The translations under genes were made by a program, and so were the position numbers. From Delphinus delphis (Eukaryota > Chordata > Mammalia > Artiodactyla > Delphinidae): a DNA stretch of 64,000 bases. Shown piece after piece: positions 13,873-23,768 of the stretch. Location of the stretch: assembly GCF_949987515.2 (NCBI RefSeq), contig NW_027192670.1, forward strand, positions 434,001 through 498,000. The letters run 5' to 3'. Under the pieces are notes generated by a model, which made no database searches, had not been told where the DNA came from, and saw nothing but the letters and a program-made list of their open reading frames with translations. How positions within the stretch are numbered: position 1 is the stretch's first letter; the number at the start of each line of letters is the position of its first letter.

Positions 13873-15450
13873 TGAATATATTCAGGAAAAAACACATACG
13901 CCCTTTTTGGCCAACCAAGCAAGCTTGCAAAGGAAATCTGCACTACAATGAAGTCTCACTTCCCCCCGGTCAAAAGGGCCATCTGAAAAAAGTGTAAAAT
14001 CCAGAAAGGCAGGACAGGCCATGGAGAACTGGGAGCCTTGTTATGCTGATGGGCGGGATGTAAATTGCCAACAACCACTCGGGAGAAGTGTATGGTGTTT
14101 CCCGAAACATCTAAAAAACAAAGCAACAGAACCTAGGGCACTTCCACTTATGGTCCTATAGCTTAGGGAAATTAAAATCAAAAAGACACAGCCACCCCAA
14201 AGTTTGGGACGCCTCCGTTTACAAGAACCTCGTTTACCGTACAAGTTCAATATCACAGAAAGTGAAAAATGGATAAAGAACTTGTGGTACTTACGTACAA
14301 TGCAGTATCACTCAGCAATGAAATCTATGTCATCAGGCCCGTAGCAGAATAATGAGGGGATTCAGGTACGATGATTCTAACTGAAATAAGTCACACAGAA
14401 AAAGAAACATCATAAGATATCAGTAATACACGGAATGTAAACTTGGCTACACAGGAACTGAATTACAGAACAGAACAGGGTCTCAAATTTAGAAAACCAA
14501 CTTATGCTTGCTTAAGGGTAAAGGTGAGTTGGGGTGCTGCATAAAACCAGAGATTGAAATGAGCACAGATAAAGTTCCTTAAGCCAAATATGGAATAGAC
14601 CAGAGCTACTCCTTGCTCAACAAAATGGACTCAACACCACATATTAAACGCCTAAGAATGTACCTGACTAGTAATATCTTAAAACCTATGGATTGCTATG
14701 TCTCCGAAAGAGAATCAAGCGTGTGTACAGGGGCATAAACGCAGCAGTGATAGGATTGGAGAGGTTCTGTGAGCAAATGAAGACCCTTTGAAGTCATATT
14801 GCATGGTACCCATTACACGGGTCTCAACTCTCCAGGTTTAAGGTATTCTTCCTTCAGCTAAAACATGCATGTGGAACCCCGAGTATGATCAACCGTGTGA
14901 ACGGGAGACGTGTTCAAATATGTCTCAGTTTTCCTCCCCTGGTACTCGGGTGCAACATTCCAGACCCTTTACTAACACTCTCCCCACTTGGAGAGTCAGC
15001 GCCTTTAACCTCCTGTTTGGCCCAGTTTGCAATTTCTGCGGAAGATGAACAGGAATAGGGAGAACCAATGAGAGACTAGCTGGAGGTGTCTGGACGGGCA
15101 AATTTAACTCTCATTTCCCACTAGGAAGAGGAATTAACCAAAGGCTCAGCATGCCGTGCCGGAAACAGATTAGGGCCTGAAACCATCCTGCGGTGTTGCG
15201 GCCAGCTCACAAGAAAGTGAGTTGAAGAAAGGAGCTCAGGGGCTCTGTAATTCACAAACCTGCAGAGTTATAAATGACAGCTATCGTCCAAAAATAGACT
15301 GAAGTAAGGCTGCCAAGAGGACTTGAAAGCGGGGCAGAATTGCAGGAAACCGATTTCAGGAGGTAGACTGGAATTGCATTGAAAGCATAGGAAAAGAGGC
15401 AGAACGTCCACAATGATGCACTTTGCCAAAAGGGCATATGCGTTTTTTCC
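13873..15450. repeat. Satellite unit 10, type B
   Basis: This 1,578-bp unit has its duplicate at 36532-38109. The right palindrome arm reads ACACATACG (CG to CA), breaking one arm pair. AATGAGGGGATT near 14351 is shared only with the duplicate. Confidence 0.94.
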
Positions 15451-16212
15451 TGAATATATTCAGGCAAAAACGCATACGCCCTTTTTGGCCAACCAAGCAA
15501 GCTTGCAAAGGTAATCTGCACTACAATGAAGTCTCACTTCCCCCCGGTCAAAAGGGCCATCAGAATAAAGTGTAAAATCCAGAAGGGCAGGACAGGCCAT
15601 GGAGAAATGGGAGCCTTGTTATGCTGATGGGTGTGATGTAAATTGCCAACAGACACTCGGGAGAAGTGTATGGTGTTTCCTGAAACATCTAAAAAACAAA
15701 GCAACAGAGCCTAGGGCACTTCCACTTATGGTCCTATAGCTTAGGGAAATTAATATCAAAAAGACACAGCAACCCCAAAATTTGGGACGGCTCTTTTTAC
15801 AGGAATCTCTTCTACGGCACAAGTTAAATATCCCAGAGAGCAAATAATGGATAAAGAAGTTGCGGTACTTATGTACAACAGAATACCACTCAGCAATGAA
15901 ATCTATGTCACCAGGCCCGTACCAGCATAATGAGTGGATTGAGGCACGATGATTCTAAGTGAAATAAGTCACACAGAAAAAGAAACATCATAAGGTATCA
16001 CTAATACACGGAATATGAACTTGGCTACACATGAACTGAATTACAAAACAGAACAGGGTCTCAAGTTTAGAAAACCAACTTATGCCTGCTTAAGGGGGAA
16101 GGTGAGTTGGGGTGCTGCATAAAAGCAGAGTTTGAAATTAGCACAGATACCGTTCCATAAGCCAAATATATAATAGACAAGAGCTACCCCTTGCTCAACG
16201 AAATGGATTCAA
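15451..16212. repeat. Satellite unit 11, type C, truncated at the L1 block
   Basis: Only the first 762 bp are present. The sequence follows type C, then ends at ATGGATTCAACA, inside the L1-derived half of the unit. Divergence from type consensus rises near the end (for example AAAGCAGAGTTTGAAATTAG near 16122), which resembles the long-form units downstream. Duplicate at 38110-38871. Confidence 0.93.
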
Positions 16213-16912
16213 CAATGAGGTATCACCTCACACCTGGTAGAATAGGCATCATTGAAAATCTACAAACAAAAAATGCTGGAAAGGGTGTGGAGAAAAGGAA
16301 CCCTCTTCCACTATTGTTGGGAATATAAATTGATACAGTCATTATGGAGAACAATATGGAATTTCTTAAGAAACTAACAATAGAATTACCATATGATACA
16401 GCAATCCCAGTACTGGACATATACGCAGACAAAACCATAAATCAAAAAGAGTCATTCACCGCAATGTTCATTGCATCACTATTTACAATATTGAGGTAAT
16501 GGAAGCAACCTAAATGCCCACAGACAGACGAATGCATAAAGCTGTGGTACATATATAAAATGGAATATTACTCAGCCATGAAAAGGAATGAAATTGGGTC
16601 ATTTGTAGAGACGTCGATGGATCTAGAGACTGTCATACAGAGTGAAGTAAGTCAGAAGGAGAAAAACAAATCTTGTATATTCATGCATATATGTGGAACC
16701 TAGAAAAACTGTACAGATTAACCATTTTGCAAGGCATAAATAGAGCAACAGATGTAGACAACAAACGTATGGACAACAAGGGGGGAAAGCTGTTGGGGGG
16801 GTGGTGGTGGGAGGAGTTGAGAGACTGGGATTGGCATGTATACATTTATATGTATAAAATAGATAACCAATAAGAACCTGCTGTATAAAAATATAAAATA
16901 AAATTCAAAATT
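16213..16912 (+). mobile_element. LINE-1 3' end: ORF2 C-terminal remnant plus 3'UTR
   Basis: The sequence follows the mammalian L1 ORF2 terminal region closely: ATGAGGTATCACCTCACACC at the start, the GGAATATTACTCAGCCATGA segment near 16562, then a stop-like TAG at 16701 after TATGTGGAACC. The rest is an artiodactyl/cetacean-type 3'UTR with a G-rich tract (16791-16815) and TGTATAAAATAGATAACC (16850-16867), ending in A-rich sequence. L1 ORF2 encodes endonuclease and reverse transcriptase; only its extreme C-terminal part is here and the frame is broken, so it is inactive. It is much closer to standard L1 than the L1-derived half of the satellite. No target-site duplication was found, and satellite does not resume after it. 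Confidence 0.9.
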
Positions 16913-17100
16913 AAAAAGAAGTAAAATTTAAAAAATAAAACAGAAAAAACAATTATTCCCTGCACATACATGTATTTATATGAATAAATTATTTCCATGC
17001 TTATATCTGTAAATACAAAAAAGAGGAATAAAATCTACCTTGAACCAAAAACGAAAAAGAGAAAAAAAACACAGAACCCACCAGTTACACAGAGGAAAAC
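16913..17100. other. AT-rich stretch after the L1 tail
   Basis: A-rich, low-complexity sequence that may include the degraded poly(A) tail of the preceding L1. No gene or structured element was recognised. Confidence 0.6.
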
Positions 17101-18420
17101 CGTATCAGGGCACTTGCTCCAGTTGTAAACAATTGTGAAGTTGGTCAGTGGTGGGGAATCGTCTCCCATTCAGCCAGCAGCCCCCACGCAACAAGCGTCC
17201 TCATTGCAAAGCTGGGGCACCGTGCCGAGGCATCTGTGAGTAAACGTGAGCTGAGCCCCAGGCCAGTTGCTGCTGAACTATTCCCACCCGTCCCAGGTAA
17301 AACACCTGAATATATACAAGGACTTGAAAGCCTAGAGGAAGGGCCATAGAGCCACACGAGTGACAGCATGCCGGCCGACTTGGTGCCTGCAGGCCAGCCA
17401 GGATGGTCCTGGCCCTGGGTGCTCTTCTGGAAGATTTCCATTTCCCTGCCTGAGATACCCGTCCTGTCCCTGCCCCCACTGCTTTTTTCCTTCCTCACCT
17501 CTGCCCAGGGAGAAATTCCAGCAGCAGGTATGGGTGACACATCCTCTTCTTTAGCAGGTGGCAGCCTGGCAACTGCTGCAGAAAGTCCAGCAGAGCCCCA
17601 CTCACACTGGGCCACCCACAAAGCCGTGGCCTCTCACTCCCTCCCACCAGCCCAGCCCCGAGACTGCTGACAGGGCAGAGAAAATGGCGTCAGGCACGGC
17701 TGCAGGGGCTCTTGCTGCCTGGAGTGGTATTTATATTGATCTCAACCCAGGCACACCTGGGGAGGGCTGGCCGGCACGGTAAGGCTGCCCAGGTCAGCCA
17801 ATCATCACCCCTCAGGGGCTCACAGTTGCAGAAAATGGAACTTGCTGAACCGGCCAGGTCCAAGGAACAGGTGTGGGCTCCTGAGAGTCAGGATAGACAA
17901 GGGGCTGCAGCTTTGGCTTGTTTTCTAATCATTTTATCTGGCCCATGAGTGGGAGACAACTTCAAGAAAACCCTCTCCTAATGAGAGGAACCCAGGAGTC
18001 AGGCAGAGGAGGGGTGGGTGGTGGTTGGAGACAGAGGCCTGGTGCCCCGGGTGCAGTGGAAGTCTCTGGAAGACCAGGTGGAGGGAGGCCTCACGGAGTG
18101 ATGCCCAGGGTCACAGACCTGTCGCAGCTGCTGTTTGTTAGTTCAAGTCCTGCTCTGAGGTGCTCTGTGTCAGCTCTGAGCGACAGGTGAGCTGGGGGTG
18201 CTCTGCAATGAGGGCTATGTGCACGGTTCCTGTGTGCCCAGCCCTGCCACGGTACCTGCAAGGGTAGCTCTGTATCCTGGGAGGGGCCTGACCACGAGAG
18301 CCCCGTGGGCTGGGGTGGGGGTGGGGTACCTGCCCAGGTGAGCTCCATATTCTGGGATTGGTCTGACCACGAGAGCCCCATGGGCCGCTGGGGACCTGGT
18401 AAAGGATGTCAGGACAGTCA
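17101..18420. other. GC-rich single-copy-like stretch, no gene recognised
   Basis: Composition changes sharply to GC-rich. Overlapping ORFs of 60-158 codons are open on both strands at once (for example minus strand 17145-17621 and plus strand 17368-17670), which is expected of GC-rich non-coding DNA. None resembles a known family. It could be degraded 5' or internal sequence of the neighbouring retroviral element, or flanking genomic DNA carried into the array. Confidence 0.5.
18251..18398. repeat. Two-copy 74-bp tandem duplication
   Basis: Both copies begin GGTACCTGC (18251 and 18325) and contain TCTGACCACGAGAGCCCC or a one-base variant. The copies differ by several substitutions, so the duplication is old. 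Recurs at 40910-41057. Confidence 0.75.
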
Positions 18421-19300
18421 GTGAAGCCACCGAGGATATACCTCCAGTTGCTCCTAATTCCTACACCCTGCTGGTCATTCTACCAACCACCAGGACATGG
18501 TATTCTGTATTAGTCTTCAATGATGCCTTCTTTTGTATTCCATTAGTCCCAGAGTCACAAGAAATTTTGGCTTGTGAGTGGCAGGACTCAACATACAACT
18601 AAAACAATACTTCCGGGCCGTCTGGCCCCAAGGGTGCAAAAATTCCCACACCATCTTTGGGGAAAGCTTAGCTAAAGACCTAAAAGTTCTACCTCTGGAA
18701 AAGGAAACCCTCCTTCAATATGCAGACGACATTCTGATCACCAGCCCTACTAAGGAGGCCTCTGAACTACCAAGCCAATAAAGGATAGAAGTTGTCCAAG
18801 AAAAAGCTCAAATATCACAGACTGCGGTGACCTGCCTGGGCTTCATTCTCACAGAAGGTCAGAGAAGCCCATCCCAGGAAAGGGAAGAAACCATTTTCAG
18901 CCTTACCCCTTTCTAAAACTAGAAGACAGCTTAGGGGTTCCTGGGGAGGCCAGGGTTTGCTGCTTCTGGATCCCTAACTACAGTCTACTAGCTGGGCCTC
19001 TATATGAAACACTGAAAGGAAAAGATGATGATCCTTTTGAATAGAATCCAGAAGTGGCCTTTCAAGAATGGAAAGAGCAGTCAATTCAGACCCTTGCCCT
19101 GGAACTCCCTAATTTAGCTAAACCCTTTGACCTTTACATTCCCGGTGAAAGGTGAATCGCCATTGGAGAATTAGTGCAAAAACTGGGACCACTTGAAATG
19201 GAACAATGCAAGAATGCCATCCAGGTAGGATAAACTACGGTCACTAAGGGGCTTGGCCCACTGCCACATCTGGCCAAGATACTGGCGGTATCTAAAAACC
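18420..19300 (+). pseudogene. Decayed class I endogenous retrovirus pol (reverse transcriptase) remnant
   Basis: Conceptual plus-strand translation across several frames shows a gammaretrovirus-like reverse transcriptase region. The longest open piece (18578-18781, 67 codons) ends with the polymerase active-site motif Y-A-D-D at 18719-18730, followed by hydrophobic residues as in this family. Downstream pieces resemble the thumb and connection part of pol. The coding sequence is interrupted by stops and frame changes, including a stop just after the active-site region at 18779, so no functional enzyme is encoded. No gag or protease was recognised upstream. Class I assignment rests on the sequence around the active site; finer classification would need a search. 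Confidence 0.75.
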
Positions 19301-20200
19301 TGGAAATCAGCAGCCCAAAAGGCCACCTCCCTCCTAAGGGAAAAGGACCCCACGTGGTGATCCTAACCACCAACCATGCCCTGAAGTTGCAGGGTTCGCT
19401 CCGTGGGCACACCGACCTCGAGTGAGGAGGCCCTCCAACTCCAACATCCAGAGAGATAACCGGGGGCAACAGGGCACCATGACGACTCGTGTGAACATCA
19501 CTTGACCTGGAGTTTCTCTCATAAAACAACAAGAGTGTGTCCCAAAAGAGTAGACTACTGCTTGCAGGACTTACTGCACCCAGAGGGGAGCTAATAATCT
19601 TGGCGGGGGAACAGTATACCACACTGTCACCATAGAAAAGCCTACAGACACCGTGATGATGGTGGCCAATAAGACCGGCTGGACTCCTGTTTACTTCAAA
19701 AGGCTGTTGACTCAGTAGCCATCATGGTCCTTGGTCACCACTGACCCTGGACTGTCTGGGAGTTGAGCGGGCAGGGCTCTGACACCTGGTGCTGTTTGTA
19801 CGTTAATTCAGGGGCCTAACTGAAGAAAGCGCAGACTACTGGTCAGAGCATCTAGGCTGGCAGAGACGGTCAGCCTAAGGTGGCCGAACAAATGTGGGGC
19901 GGGGTGAAACCGGCCCCCACAGCGTCTCTGCACATCTCTTTCCTGGACCCTTAAAGGTCATTAGAATCTATAACACTTCCAATGCTGGTGCTCAGGTGGA
20001 CGAGCAGGGAGGCAGGGGTCCTGGGGACAATCAACGTCACCGGGAGGCTGCTGGGGAGAAGCTCTGACCCTCGCCCCAGGGTATGAGGGCTCCCAACTCA
20101 GCACTCAGCAGTTACAGAAGAAGGGTCTGCACCCTCAGCACTCCAAGAATGAGGAACGGGACAAAAGGCAGAGGAGGGGTTTGTCCCCAGCAAAGCCCAT
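19300..20200 (+). other. Probable 3' continuation of the retroviral remnant, unassigned
   Basis: Mixed-composition sequence lies between the pol remnant and an LTR-like stretch. A minus-strand frame of 162 codons (19134-19622) lies antisense to the decayed element and looks incidental. No env motif could be assigned. By position it may be pol end and env debris. Confidence 0.4.
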
Positions 20201-20660
20201 TAAAAATCCCTGGGAGATAAAAATAGAATCTGGGCAATAAAGTCAAGTCTAACCTTTTTTATCCTTTGTGCTTTGTCTAATTTCACGTGCTCCTAGGGTC
20301 CCGCATGCAGAGGTTCCACACCCGGCACTTCAGACCAGATTTCCTAGTGCAGAATGGCTGGGTCGACACCTCAGCTCCTGGGGCCCAGTGCAGACTCCAC
20401 GATATAGAGCCTGAGCTACAGCCAACCCGGCCCTCGAGAGCTCCGCCGCCTCCCTCCCTCCCACTGACTCTGACAGGATCTCTACACAGCAGCCCAGCCC
20501 ACAGCCCACGGGGTAGTGCATGCTCTCACCTCTCCATTCTCTGATCAAAATATAAAGTTTCCTTTGCTTGTGAACCAAACTCAGTCTCGATCTGTTGGCC
20601 CCAATGACACTGGGCAGGGGGACACTTGTTGGGGTCCACTCTGGAGGATCAGTAACAGAA
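20200..20660 (+). mobile_element. Possible LTR-like sequence of the retroviral remnant
   Basis: It contains two polyadenylation-like elements (GCAATAAAG at 20234 and AAAATATAAAG near 20548), the second followed by TTTCCTTTGCTTG and pyrimidine-rich sequence reminiscent of the R-U5 region of class I elements. LTR ends and a matching partner LTR were not identified in the window, so boundaries are approximate. Confidence 0.35.
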
Positions 20661-20984
20661 ATTGAGACTATTGTAACCTCAATGAACAGATGTGTGAGCC
20701 AAACTGTAGTTAACATAGAACAGTGTATAAGGCTCGGGTAAAATAAGATGTTTTTAACACTTCCATTTGATATTTCCATCACTTTTTATAAGCAAGTTCA
20801 GTGAAAAGGTTTGTCTTATTTGTCAGGTCAATATTAGAGAAACGAAGTGATTTCTTTCCAAGGATGTACAGCTAATAATCTTGGTTAAACCTTCAATCTT
20901 GTTTTAAATGCTTTTCCATTGAAAATGATACCTCTCTTTCAGCTCCCCCATTTCTGAGAAGTATAAAATCTTATAATTTATTAT
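20661..20984. other. AT-rich unassigned sequence
   Basis: Nothing recognisable; it separates the LTR-like stretch from a second L1 3' end. Confidence 0.5.
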
Positions 20985-21170
20985 TACCAAAGGGGAAAGG
21001 TGGGAGGAGGGATAAATTAACAGTTTGGAATGAACACATACACACTGCTATGTATAAAATAGATCATCAACAAGGAACTACTGTATAGCACAGGGAACTA
21101 CACTCAACATTTTGCAATAACCTATAAGGGGAAATAATCTGAAAAAGAATAGATATTTTTATTGACATCA
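20985..21170 (+). mobile_element. LINE-1 3'UTR terminal fragment at the satellite edge
   Basis: Typical cetartiodactyl L1 3'UTR features are present: GGGGAAAGGTGGGAGGAGGG (20992-21011), ATGTATAAAATAGATCATCA (21050-21069), CAACAAGGAACTACTGTATA and AATAATCTGAAAAAGAATAG. In satellite units the L1-derived half sits in the same place relative to what follows, so this may be the L1 part of the outermost, least altered unit rather than an independent insertion. Confidence 0.8.
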
Positions 21171-21319
21171 TCTATCAATGACAGTTAAAGTGTAGCCTAA
21201 GGGAAGCTGGTGGTGAGTGCTTCTGACCCTGAAGACTTCAATCATCTAAAGTTTGGACTCTGCCTACTTCCCAAGGCCCTTAATGAACATATGTGTAGCT
21301 GTAGCTTAAAAACTTCCCC

Positions 21320-21986
21320 AGTTTGGGTTTCGGGGAGACACTGATTTTGAAAAAGCTCTGGTGTTCTCCTTACATGAATGGGACTCTTCCTACTGCTAAA
21401 ACATGTCTGTCACACCCAGAGGATGGTATACCGTCTGATCGGGAAGAGTTTGGAAAAGGCATCTCATCTCCTCATCTCCTGGTGCTCGGGTTCACACCTC
21501 CAGCGTCTTTACTAACAGTCTCCCCACTTGGAGATGTCAGCACTGTCAACATCCTGTTGCGTACAGTTTGGAATTTGTCCAGAGGATGAAGCGGAAGGAT
21601 GAGGAACAATGAGAGACAAGTCCTAGGTGTTCAGACAGGCACATGTCACTCTAATTTCCAATCAGGAAGACGAATTGACCAAAGGCTAGGGTTGCCCATG
21701 GAAACAGTATAGGGCTTGAGGAAATCCCACTGCTTTGTGGCCAGTTCCCATAAACACGAGTTGAACAATGGAACTCAGGGGCAGTAAAATTCACAAAACT
21801 GCAGAGTTGAAAATATCCATCACTGAAAAATGTCTTGAGGAAAGTCAGAGAAAAGGACTTGTAAGCAAGGGAGAATGGCAGGAAAGGGATTTGAGGAGGT
21901 AGAAAGGACTCGCCATTAAGCACAAGAAAAGGAGCTGAACATTGCCAACATTGCAGTTGGCCAGAAAGGGTGTATGCGTTCTTTTC
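21320..21986. repeat. Outermost diverged satellite half-unit (non-L1 half)
   Basis: It matches the non-L1 half of the satellite with many substitutions. Landmarks are GCTAAAACATG near 21400, CTGATCGGGA near 21436, TCTTTACTAACAGTCTCCCC near 21507, and the approach to the palindrome near 21957. The homology fades toward 21320. It is the array edge and the most diverged copy seen. Confidence 0.8.
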
Positions 21987-22028
21987 TGTATATATTCAAG
22001 AAAAGGGCATACACTTTTTTAGCCAACC
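21957..22028. repeat. Oldest palindrome copy, imperfect with paired changes
   Basis: The arms still pair over most of their length despite general decay. The inner arm motif is GTGTATGC on the left and GCATACAC on the right, where other units have GCGTATGC and GCATACGC; both arms changed and stay complementary. Confidence 0.75.
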
Positions 22029-23726
22029 AAACAGGTGGGCACTGGAAGTCAATACTACAAAAGATATCACTTCGCATCAGTCAGAAGAGCCATCCTCATA
22101 AAGCGTAAACAACAGAAATGCAGGACAGGGCAACGAGAAGAGGGAGCCCTGTGAGACTTATAGTGGAAATGTATATTGCCAACGGCCATTCTGGAGAAGT
22201 GTATTGTGTTTACTAAAGCATCTAAAAAATGAGCTACAGAGCATAGGGCACTTGCACTCATGGGCGTATATCTTGGGAAAAACAAAAATCGAGAGGACAC
22301 AGGCACCCCAATGTTTACCCCCTCTCTGTTTAAAAGATCCTCGACTAGGATATAACTTAAATGTCTCTGGAGGGAAAAAATGGATAGAGATGTGGTACTT
22401 AGGTAGAGTGGAATATTATTCAGCCTGGAAATCAATGAAATATGGCCAGTTGTAACAACTCCGGAGGAGTTACGTATGATCATTCTAAGTGACAGAATTC
22501 AAAAAGAAAAAGACACATATCATAAGATATCACTTAAAGGTGGAATCCAAAATGGCTACACATGAAATAAATTACAAAACAAAAACATAGTCAAATATGT
22601 AGAAAACACGCATAAGGCTGCTAAACGGGAAAGGTGGGGAGGGGTGAGGCATCATCCAGGAGGTTGAAATTAGCAAAGATACCATTCCAAATACCAAACT
22701 GATAATCAACAAGGCCTACACGGTAGCTAAAAGAACTGCACTCAGCACACTCAAGTCACCGGAAAAGAATATATACGACTGGTAAGAATCTGAAAAAGAA
22801 TTTATTGATGTCTCTCTGTACGCGAATCAAGTGGATGTACAGCAGCAAGAAACAGAGCTTTGAAAATCAGCTGTAACCAATATAGTAATAAATTGAAAAA
22901 AATAAACGACAGAGAGACAGAGAAAACCTCTTACAACTTTTCCTCAGGGACGGTGATGCAACATGGATTGAACACATCTAGACCCACAGCAGGATGAGAC
23001 ATAAGGCTGGAAACTGTTTGCGCTAAGAGAAATGTGAGGTTGGGTGAGGAAATGCACACCCTTTAAAGTAATACTACCTGGTACCCATTCAATGGGTCCC
23101 AAATCTGCAGGTTCAAGGGATCTTCCTACAGCTAAAACATGCATGGAAAACCCAGAGGACTGTACACCATGTGATCGGGAGATGTGTCTAAAATGCACCT
23201 CATTTATCCTCTCCTGGTGCTCCTGTTCACCATTCCAGCCACGCTACTTAGAATCTCCCCACTTGGAGAATCAGCACATTTAAACTTCTGTTTCACACAT
23301 TTTGCAAATTGTGAGGAGGATGAACGGGAAGAGGGGGAACCAATGAGAGAAGAGTTGTAGGGGTTTGGACGGGCACATATCACTCTAATTTCCCATTAAG
23401 AATAAGAATTAAAGAAAGGCTCAGCCTGCCTCGCCGGAGCCAAAATAGGGCCTGAAGCAATCCTGCGGGTTTGAGGCCAGCTCACAAAAGAGCAACTTAA
23501 AAAATGGAGCTCAGGGTCACTGCAATTCACAAACCTGCAGAGTTATAAATGAAAACTAACGTCCAAAAATATGTTGAGGTAAGGCAAAGAAGAGGATCTG
23601 AATGCAAGACAGAATTGCAAGAAACAGATTTCAAGAGATAGATTGGACCCGTCTTTAACGCACATGAAAAGCGGCAGAATTTCGACAATGATGCAGTTGG
23701 CCCAAAAGGGCGTATGCGTTTTTTCC
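21987..23726. repeat. Ancestral-length diverged satellite unit (1,740 bp)
   Basis: Palindrome-to-palindrome distance is 1,740 bp. The unit aligns along its length to the 1.58-kb units but is heavily diverged, and it has extra sequence at about 22852-23026 absent from them. Its L1-derived half (about 22050-22850) is visibly closer to standard L1, with CATCAGTCAGAAGAGCCATC near 22075 and AATATTATTCAGCCTGG near 22412. The length approaches the about 1.76-kb form of the common cetacean satellite. Confidence 0.88.
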
Positions 23727-23768
23727 TGATTATATCCAGGAAAAAACGCATACGCACTTTATGGGCAA
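23697..23768. repeat. Palindrome of the 1,749-bp unit
   Basis: Arms GCGTATGCGTTTTTTCCTG and CAGGAAAAAACGCATACGC pair perfectly. The centre (CCTGATTATATCCAGG) and outer ends are imperfect, and the right arm has the A variant (ACGCACTTT). Confidence 0.85.

Larger units (their letters stand above)
1..16212. repeat. Satellite array segment 1 (1.58-kb tandem units)
   Basis: Ten complete head-to-tail units and one truncated unit, marked by the central TGAATATATTCA of a palindrome at 6, 1586, 3164, 4743, 6321, 7558, 9135, 10715, 12295, 13873 and 15451. Spacings are 1,577-1,580 except one of 1,237. Units carry few differences from each other, the hallmark of homogenised satellite DNA. The period agrees with the 1,579-bp common cetacean satellite of delphinoids. 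Sequence types along the segment are A,A,A,A,A,A,B,A,C,B,C. The array stops abruptly at 16212 against an L1 tail. Confidence 0.96.

Noticed and set aside
16213..16912. L1 tail as a fresh insertion into the satellite
   Set aside because: Satellite does not resume on its 3' side, no target-site duplication was visible, and both duplicate copies share the junction.
17145..17621. 158-codon minus-strand ORF in the GC-rich stretch as a possible protein
   Set aside because: Several frames on both strands are open over the same bases, as GC-rich DNA with few stop codons gives by chance. No family resemblance.
19134..19622. 162-codon minus-strand ORF
   Set aside because: It lies antisense to, and beyond the end of, the decayed retroviral pol, and shows no recognisable motif.
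20330..20782. 150-codon minus-strand ORF
   Set aside because: It overlaps an LTR-like stretch and AT-rich DNA on the opposite strand; no motif or homologue recognised.
16213..21320. tRNA-derived cetacean SINE in the non-satellite island
   Set aside because: No sequence with the expected tRNA-like promoter boxes or SINE tail was recognised on either strand.
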